Of a stretch of DNA of 64,000 nt, positions 58,734 to 64,000 are shown piece by piece. The notes beneath the pieces were generated by a model. The model was given only the letters and a program-made list of their open reading frames with translations. It searched no databases and had not been told where the DNA came from. Within the stretch, counting starts at the first letter, position 1. The number at the start of each line of letters is the position of its first letter. Both the position numbers and the translations under genes were made by a program. The DNA lies in the NCBI RefSeq assembly GCF_019459305.1, contig NZ_JAIBES010000129.1, positions 26,713 to 90,712 on the forward strand. The letters are read 5' to 3'. This stretch comes from Sphingopyxis sp. GTDB lineage: Bacteria > Pseudomonadota > Alphaproteobacteria > Sphingomonadales > Sphingomonadaceae.

Positions 58734-60683
58734 ATGAAGCTCTTGATCGCCCTTGCGCTTTCCTGCGCCCCCGTCGCGGCCCTCGCGCAAACCGTGGCCG
58801 CCGATACCCCCGGCCAGCTCACCAGCGGCGTACAATATGTCCAGCCCAAGGACTGGACCGCGTCTAGGCAGGGCTCCGCGCTCATCTTTACCTCACCCGA
58901 GGGTGATCTTCGCATCATGGTCGCCGAAATCGGCGCCGCCACCGACGCCGCGGACGCGGCGGCAAAGGCCTGGGCCGTCATCCGCCCCGGCGCGGCACCG
59001 ACGCTGCGCACCAGCACCGCCGCGCCCCCAGCAGACGGCTGGGACGAACGAGTCGGCTTCGCTTACGACACCCTGCCGACCGAGCGCGCCGCGCGCTCGG
59101 CGACGGCGCTGCGCAAGGGCTCTGCCTGGACGGTCCTGGTCATCGATGGCTCGGCGGGTACCGCTGCCAAACGCTCGGCCGCCATGTCGGTGGTCGCTCA
59201 GAGCCTACGTCCGGCGGGTTTCCAGAAGGAAAGCTTTGCCGGCAAGACCGCGCACGAACTCACTCCCGAGCGCATCAAGCTGCTCACTGACTTTATCGAG
59301 CAGAGCCGTCAGGAACTCGAAGTCCCCGGCGTCGGCTTCGCGCTGATCGATGACGGCAAGGTGCTATGGCAAGGCGGCTTCGGCGTCCGCGCACTCGGCT
59401 CGCCCGAAAAGGTCGACGAGCACACCAAGTTCATGATCGCGTCGAACACCAAGGGGATGACCACCCTCCTCCTCTCGACGCTAGCCGACGAGGGCAAGCT
59501 GCGCTGGGACGATAAGGTCGTCGATCTCTACCCCGAATTCCGCCTCGGCAACGACGAAGTCACCAAGTCGGTCGAGGTCAGGCATCTGATCTGCGCCTGC
59601 ACCGGCCTGCCGCGCAAAGACTTCGGCTTCATCCTCGCCGACAAGGGCCAGCCCGCAGCGGACACCTTCAAGCAGCTGGCTGACACGATGCCGACCAGCA
59701 AGTTCGGTGACCTGTTCCAGTATAACAACCAGCTCGCCTCGGCGGCGGGTTATGTCGGCGGGCATATCCTCTATCCAAAGATGGAGTTTGGCGCCGCCTA
59801 TGACCGGGCAATGGAAGAAAAGGTCTTCGGGCCGCTCGGCATGAAGGACAGCACCTTTGACTATGCCGAGGGCATGGCCGGCAACTGGGCGGCACCGCAC
59901 GGCCTCGACATCGACGGCAAGGTGACGTTGATGTCGAACGACTTCAACTGGTCGCCTTACCCCTATCGGCCCGCGGGCGCCGCCTTCTCGACTACTGCCG
60001 ACATGGTCCGGTACGTCCAGCTCGAACTCGGCAAAGGCATGCTCGACGGCAAGCGCGTGGTAAGCGAGGCCAATTTGCTCGCGCGTCGCGAAAAGGGTGT
60101 CCAGGTCGGACCCGACAGCTGGTACGGCATGGGGCTGTTCCAGCGCGACGCCTCGGGCGTGCAGGTCGTCACCCACGGCGGCACGCTGGTCGGCTATCAC
60201 AGCAACTGGTTTGCACTTCCCGAGTCTGGCGTCGGCCTCGTTATCCTGGTCAACAGCGATCCGGGCGCGTCGATGCTGGCGCCGACGCTCCGCCGCCTGC
60301 TCGAAATACTCTACGACGGCCAGCCCGAGGCCGCGCGCGACGTCACCGCGGCCGCGACGCGGATCGCGGCGCAGGCCAAGGCGAAGCGCGAGCGGCTGAC
60401 CTTTCCTGGCGACGCTGCCGTACTGGCGGGCCTGGCTGGTCATTACCGCGATCCGACGGTGGGCCAGATTACGATCACCGAGAAGAACGGCCAGAAATGG
60501 ATCAAGGCCGGCTTCGTCGAGGGACCGCTTGCTACCCGCAAGAATGCCGACGGCAGCGTCTCGATTGTCTCGGTCGGTCCCGGCAGCATCGGCGTCGATG
60601 CACTGGTCGGCACGAAGGACGGCAAGCGCACGCTCGCAATCAACGACGGCCAGCAGACCCAATATTTGTACGTCGAGAACTGA
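58734..60683 (+). CDS. Exported serine hydrolase, class C beta-lactamase/DD-peptidase fold (second, with N-terminal domain)
   Basis: A 649-residue exported protein: signal peptide 1-19, an extra Ala-rich alpha/beta domain at about 25-165 (W-T-A-S-R-Q-G-S-A-L-I-F, then a second similar strand-helix unit), the serine hydrolase domain with S237-N-T-K240, Y-N-N and T-H-G-G, and a C-terminal beta domain. Motifs are intact. It starts 12 bp after its paralogue with GAGGAG upstream, so the two are co-made. Two such enzymes in one operon suggest different acyl or peptide specificities. Confidence 0.86.
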   Translation: MKLLIALALSCAPVAALAQTVAADTPGQLTSGVQYVQPKDWTASRQGSALIFTSPEGDLRIMVAEIGAATDAADAAAKAWAVIRPGAAPTLRTSTAAPPADGWDERVGFAYDTLPTERAARSATALRKGSAWTVLVIDGSAGTAAKRSAAMSVVAQSLRPAGFQKESFAGKTAHELTPERIKLLTDFIEQSRQELEVPGVGFALIDDGKVLWQGGFGVRALGSPEKVDEHTKFMIASNTKGMTTLLLSTLADEGKLRWDDKVVDLYPEFRLGNDEVTKSVEVRHLICACTGLPRKDFGFILADKGQPAADTFKQLADTMPTSKFGDLFQYNNQLASAAGYVGGHILYPKMEFGAAYDRAMEEKVFGPLGMKDSTFDYAEGMAGNWAAPHGLDIDGKVTLMSNDFNWSPYPYRPAGAAFSTTADMVRYVQLELGKGMLDGKRVVSEANLLARREKGVQVGPDSWYGMGLFQRDASGVQVVTHGGTLVGYHSNWFALPESGVGLVILVNSDPGASMLAPTLRRLLEILYDGQPEAARDVTAAATRIAAQAKAKRERLTFPGDAAVLAGLAGHYRDPTVGQITITEKNGQKWIKAGFVEGPLATRKNADGSVSIVSVGPGSIGVDALVGTKDGKRTLAINDGQQTQYLYVEN

Positions 60684-60702
60684 AGATTAGGGAGATTTCT
60701 AC

Positions 60703-62328
60703 ATGACCCGGCCGTTCGCACTTGCCTTTTCCGCATTGCTGCTGGGGGGCGCGGCCGCGCCGCCGCCAGCAGCGTATGACATCGTCATTCGCGGCGGGCG
60801 CGTGCTCGACGGTGCGGGCAATCCCTGGATCACCGCCGATGTCGCGATCAAGGACGGCCGCATCGCGCAGGTCGGCGTGATCGCTGGCGAAGGCAAGCAG
60901 GAGATTGATGCGCGCGGGCGCTATGTCTCGCCGGGCTTCATCGACATGCTCGACCAGTCCGGGCGAACCTTGCTGCGCGACGGATCGGCGGTGAACAAGC
61001 TCAACATGGGTGTGACTACGCTGATCGCGGGCGAAGGCGGCACGGCTGTGCCTGCGGGCGAACTGGCGGGATATTTCGCGACGCTTGAAAAGCAGGGCAT
61101 CGCTGTCAATTTCGGTACCTATTATGGCGCGGTCCAGGCGCGGGTAAAGGTTATGGGCGACAGCGCGGGTGCGCCGAACGAAGCGCAGCTCAGCGCGATG
61201 GAGGAAGAGGTGCGCGCCGCGATGAACGCGGGCGCTTTCGGCATTTCGTCGGCGCTCATTTATTCGCCAGCGAGTTTTCAGGCTACGAGCGATCTGGCAC
61301 GACTGGCGGCGATCCCCGGCAAGTGCGGCGGCGTCTATGCGACCCATATGCGCGACGAGAGCGACAAGCTTCTCGCCGCGATCGACGAGGCCGTCGAGAT
61401 CGGCGAACGCAGCGGCGCCAAGGTCGAGATCTTTCACATCAAGGCGGCCTACGCGCCGCTCTGGGGCAAGCTTATGCCGCAGGCGATCGCCCGGATCGAG
61501 GCGGCGCGGACGCGCGGCCTCGACATCGGCGCGAACATCTACCCCTATCGCGCCGGGGGCACCGGGCTCGATGTGACCATCCCGACGCACGTCTTCGCCA
61601 AGGGCCGCGAAGCCGCGCACGCGGCGCTTCGCGACCCCGCAGTGCGCGAACAACTCAAGCAGGAGCTCGCGGCCGGACCGCAGGCCGACTGGTCGAACCT
61701 TGTCCACGCCTCGGGGGGATGGAAGAACGTCGTGCTCGGGAACGCGCATAGCGATCTATATAAGCGCTTCCACGGCCAGAATTTCGCTGACATTGGCAAG
61801 GCTCTGGACAAGGATCCCGCCGACGCCGCCTGGGACATCTGGCTCGCCGCGCTTCCCGCGCGCGCGTCGGCGCTCTATTTCATGATGGATGAGAAGGATA
61901 TCGACCTTGCGATGCAACAGCCCTGGGTGAGCGTCGGCACCGACGCCGCCGCAGCGGACAGCATGGCAGATCCGCAAACCGCAGGGCGGCCGCACCCGCG
62001 CTCCTACGGCACATTCCCGCGTATCATCGCCGAATATGTTAAAGCGCGCCCGGTGCTCACGCTACCCGACGCGATCCGCAAGATGACCGGCTGGCCGGCG
62101 CAGCGGCTCGGCCTCGCCGACCGCGGATTGCTGCGCGCAGGCATGCGGGCCGATATCGTGGTCTTCGACCTGGCGTCCATCAAGGACCATGCAACGTTTG
62201 ATGCGCCGACTGCGGCGCCCGACGGCATCGGCGATGTGATCGTCAACGGCGTCGTCGCGCTCGCCAAGGGACAGCCGACCGGATCACGGAGCGGCAACAT
62301 ATTGCGCCATCCGTGCCCCAACGTCTGA
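60703..62328 (+). CDS. N-acyl-D-amino-acid deacylase-like amidohydrolase with altered metal site
   Basis: A 541-residue amidohydrolase with a probable signal peptide (1-20). It has R-G-G-R-V-L-D-G-A-G-N-P near residue 30 and the TIM-barrel order of D-aminoacylase. Retained ligands: H in Y-A-T-H-M-R-D-E, H in I-F-H-I-K and D in V-G-T-D-A. Changed: H-x-H after P-G-F-I-D reads M-L-D-Q, and the Cys position in G-V-T-T-x-x-x-G-x-C reads G-E-G-G. This is a known divergent branch with P-G-F-I-D-M-L; its substrates are not established. Expected to remove an acyl group from an amino compound, plausibly D-configured. Confidence 0.78.
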   Translation: MTRPFALAFSALLLGGAAAPPPAAYDIVIRGGRVLDGAGNPWITADVAIKDGRIAQVGVIAGEGKQEIDARGRYVSPGFIDMLDQSGRTLLRDGSAVNKLNMGVTTLIAGEGGTAVPAGELAGYFATLEKQGIAVNFGTYYGAVQARVKVMGDSAGAPNEAQLSAMEEEVRAAMNAGAFGISSALIYSPASFQATSDLARLAAIPGKCGGVYATHMRDESDKLLAAIDEAVEIGERSGAKVEIFHIKAAYAPLWGKLMPQAIARIEAARTRGLDIGANIYPYRAGGTGLDVTIPTHVFAKGREAAHAALRDPAVREQLKQELAAGPQADWSNLVHASGGWKNVVLGNAHSDLYKRFHGQNFADIGKALDKDPADAAWDIWLAALPARASALYFMMDEKDIDLAMQQPWVSVGTDAAAADSMADPQTAGRPHPRSYGTFPRIIAEYVKARPVLTLPDAIRKMTGWPAQRLGLADRGLLRAGMRADIVVFDLASIKDHATFDAPTAAPDGIGDVIVNGVVALAKGQPTGSRSGNILRHPCPNV

Positions 62329-62390
62329 CCCGCATACAGCGCGAAACGATCCCGATAGAATCCGCAATGGCGTAGCTGAATAAGCCCCGC

Positions 62391-63605
62391 ATGCTAGATT
62401 CCCAATTAAACAAGCGGAGCATTTTTGCCTTGCCGGTCAAAATAGATCCCTTTCACGCCATCTCTATCAGCCGCCTCGCGCATCGGCTTCGGGCCGAGGG
62501 TCGGTCGGTTATCCATATGGAGTTCGGTCAGCCTTCGACCGGCGCGCCCGCCGCCGCGATCGACGCCGCGCACCGCATCCTCGATACCGATGGCATGGGC
62601 TATTGGGAAAGTCCGGGACTCAAGGCGCGGATCGCGACCTATTATGGCGAAACCTATGGGGTTGCGGTTGATCCCGAACGGGTCATCCTCACTTGCGGTG
62701 CCTCGCCGGCGTTCGTCCTTGCGCTCTCCTGTCTGTTTTCACCCGGCGCCCGGATCGCTCTCGCGCGTCCGGGTTATGTGGCCTATCGCAACACCCTCAA
62801 GGCGCTTCATCTCGTCCCGGTCGAACTCGCTTGCGGCGATGCCGAGCGGTTCCAGATCACGGCTGCAGCGGTCGAACGCCTGGACCCCGCACCCGAGGGG
62901 CTGATCATCGCCAGCCCGGCCAATCCCACGGGAACGATCATTCCGCCAGAAGAACTCAAGGCGTTGGCGGACGTCTGCAAGCGCCGTGGCATCGCGCTCG
63001 TTTCGGATGAGATATATCACGGGCTCAGCTATACGCGTGCCGCGGAAAGCATGCTGCAGCACGCGCCCAATGCGCTGGTCGTCAACAGCTTCTCCAAATA
63101 TTTCAGCATGGCGGGTTGGCGCCTTGGCTGGCTCATCGTCCCCGAAACCCTGATCGACGCCGCGCGCGCGCGCATGGGCAATCTGTTTCTGACGCCGCCC
63201 TCGCTCGCCCAACATGCCGGGCTGATAGCGTTCGACTGCCGCGAAGAGCTGGAAGGCCATTTGAAAACCTATGCGCGCAACCGCGAATTGCTGCTCAAGG
63301 CCCTTCCCCAAATGGGCCTGCGACGGATCGCGCCGCCCGACGGGGCGTTCTATATCTATGCGGACGTCGGACATCTCACAAACGACAGCCTAGCTTTCTG
63401 CGAGGCCCTTTTGCGCGACACGGGTGTGGCCGTGGCTCCCGGGCTGGATTTCGATCCGGTAGACGGCCACGGGTTCATTCGCCTCAGCTTCGCCGTCTCC
63501 ACCGATCTGGTTGAAGAGGCGATCCGGCGTATAAAACCATGGTTTGCGGCCAGGACGCTGGATGCGGCTGGCGCGCTTCATATCGAGGAACATGCTGGCG
63601 AGTAA
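62391..63605 (+). CDS. PLP-dependent aminotransferase, aspartate aminotransferase fold class I
   Basis: A 404-residue class I aminotransferase: S-P-A-N-P-T-G near 175, D206-E-I-Y209 and the Schiff-base K236 in S-F-S-K-Y-F-S-M-A-G-W-R244. N-terminal substrate strand M-E-F-G-Q-P-S. It would transaminate an amino acid released by the hydrolases to a 2-oxo acid. The preceding 62-bp gap lets it have its own promoter, though co-transcription is likely. Fold type I aspartate aminotransferases act mainly on L-amino acids, so a D-specific role would need a racemase or unusual selectivity. Confidence 0.9.
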   Translation: MLDSQLNKRSIFALPVKIDPFHAISISRLAHRLRAEGRSVIHMEFGQPSTGAPAAAIDAAHRILDTDGMGYWESPGLKARIATYYGETYGVAVDPERVILTCGASPAFVLALSCLFSPGARIALARPGYVAYRNTLKALHLVPVELACGDAERFQITAAAVERLDPAPEGLIIASPANPTGTIIPPEELKALADVCKRRGIALVSDEIYHGLSYTRAAESMLQHAPNALVVNSFSKYFSMAGWRLGWLIVPETLIDAARARMGNLFLTPPSLAQHAGLIAFDCREELEGHLKTYARNRELLLKALPQMGLRRIAPPDGAFYIYADVGHLTNDSLAFCEALLRDTGVAVAPGLDFDPVDGHGFIRLSFAVSTDLVEEAIRRIKPWFAARTLDAAGALHIEEHAGE

Positions 63606-63711
63606 TTGGAAAGAGCACTCCCAAAATCTGCGCTGCTGATGTTGGCCGGTTGCAGCCAGGCGGGGGTCAGGCAGGCAACTTTGCCGGCGGACATTCGCCG
63701 TCGCCGAGCCG

Positions 63712-63972
63712 CTAAGACGGATCGGTCGGCGGAGAGCGCAATGTGGCCGCGATCTGTGCTTCGGCCGCGGTTGCTTCCGCAATGAGCAGGCGCAGTGCCT
63801 TTGCGGTGTCTTCCAAAAGCCCGTCACCAAGAGGCCGCTCGCCATTGATGAAACGGCGAATGGCCCGCTCGTCTATGCCAAGGCGCCGCGAGAATGCAGT
63901 GGTGCCGCCAAACAATTGGACGCAATAAGCAAAATGCTCGCGTCGCTCGTCCACTGAAAATGACGCGGCCAT
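63712..63972 (-). CDS. Small HTH (XRE/Cro-like) DNA-binding protein
   Basis: An 86-residue basic protein with a helix-turn-helix at about residues 23-48: G-G-T-T-A-F-S-R-R-L-G-I-D-E-R-A-I-R-R-F, followed by N-G-E-R-P-L-G-D-G-L. ATG at 63972 follows GGGGAAG. It resembles small regulator-like proteins with a lambda-repressor-type fold. It converges on the aminotransferase gene across a 106-bp gap (63606-63711) in which nothing was recognised. It could regulate the hydrolase cluster, but nothing in the sequence shows that. Confidence 0.72.
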   Translation of the reverse strand: MAASFSVDERREHFAYCVQLFGGTTAFSRRLGIDERAIRRFINGERPLGDGLLEDTAKALRLLIAEATAAEAQIAATLRSPPTDPS

Positions 63973-64000
63973 TGCTTCCCCTTTTCGTTCGCTGCCGGCG

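Noticed and set aside
56973..58835. 620-codon open frame on the minus strand
   Set aside because: Antisense to the serine hydrolase at 57237-58721, whose SxxK, YxN and HGG motifs are intact.
57237..60683. Beta-lactam resistance genes
   Set aside because: The fold is shared with esterases and D-aminopeptidases. Two copies in a peptide-hydrolase operon next to DgcN and a deacylase make a catabolic role more likely.

Overview
The window is GC-rich (about two thirds G+C by eye) and reads as a chromosomal accessory region of an alphaproteobacterial sphingomonad (Sphingopyxis/Novosphingobium/Sphingobium type). This rests on two large TonB-dependent receptors, the density of SDR, acyl-CoA dehydrogenase and crotonase genes, a CYP101-like P450, and frequent TTG/GTG starts. 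The genus is inferred from gene content only. No tRNA, rRNA, CRISPR array or intact insertion sequence was seen.

Region 1 (1-47,565) is a large CoA-dependent catabolic island of short operons in alternating orientation. It encodes ten SDR-fold proteins plus one extended SDR, nine acyl-CoA dehydrogenases (ACADs; eight as four adjacent long/short pairs), five crotonases, three acyl-CoA ligases and two DECR1-like dienoyl-CoA reductases. It also has a MaoC-type hydratase, a thiolase, a thioesterase, an aldehyde and an alcohol dehydrogenase, two FMN oxidoreductases of the nitronate monooxygenase family, a WS/DGAT acyltransferase and a cytochrome P450. The logic is oxygenation or oxidation of a hydrophobic substrate, CoA activation, then repeated rounds of beta-oxidation on unsaturated, branched or cyclic intermediates. 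The substrate (terpenoid, steroid-like or similar) cannot be named from sequence. Seven of the eight divergent promoter gaps, plus the promoter of the TonB receptor at the left edge, carry full, partial or variant copies of one palindrome, ACCTAGTTATATAACTAGGT, which indicates one regulon about 43 kb wide. Local regulators (TetR at 12.7-13.2 kb, FadR-type GntR at 18.7-19.5 kb, MarR at 23.2 kb) have different palindromes at their own promoters, so the master regulator is probably outside the window.

Within region 1, the MarR-kinase-ACAD-SDR operon (23.2-26.8 kb) resembles a split ACAD10/ACAD11 and the lvaA/lvaC/lvaD arrangement, pointing to 4-hydroxyacyl-CoA phosphorylation and phosphate elimination.

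Region 2 (47,566-50,094) is a junction: a gap with one doubtful small ORF, an MFS exporter and the C-terminal remnant of an IS256-family transposase.

Region 3 (50,095-63,605) is a separate locus with a TonB-dependent receptor diverging from seven collinear genes: secreted CocE/S15 hydrolase, Tat-type M19 dipeptidase-like protein, DgcN/DUF1611 protein, two exported serine beta-lactamase/DD-peptidase-fold hydrolases, an N-acyl-D-amino-acid deacylase-like amidohydrolase and a PLP aminotransferase. Together they suggest uptake and dismantling of peptides or acylated amino compounds, possibly containing D-residues. Both metallohydrolases lack the first metal-binding motif of their families. A small HTH gene closes the window.
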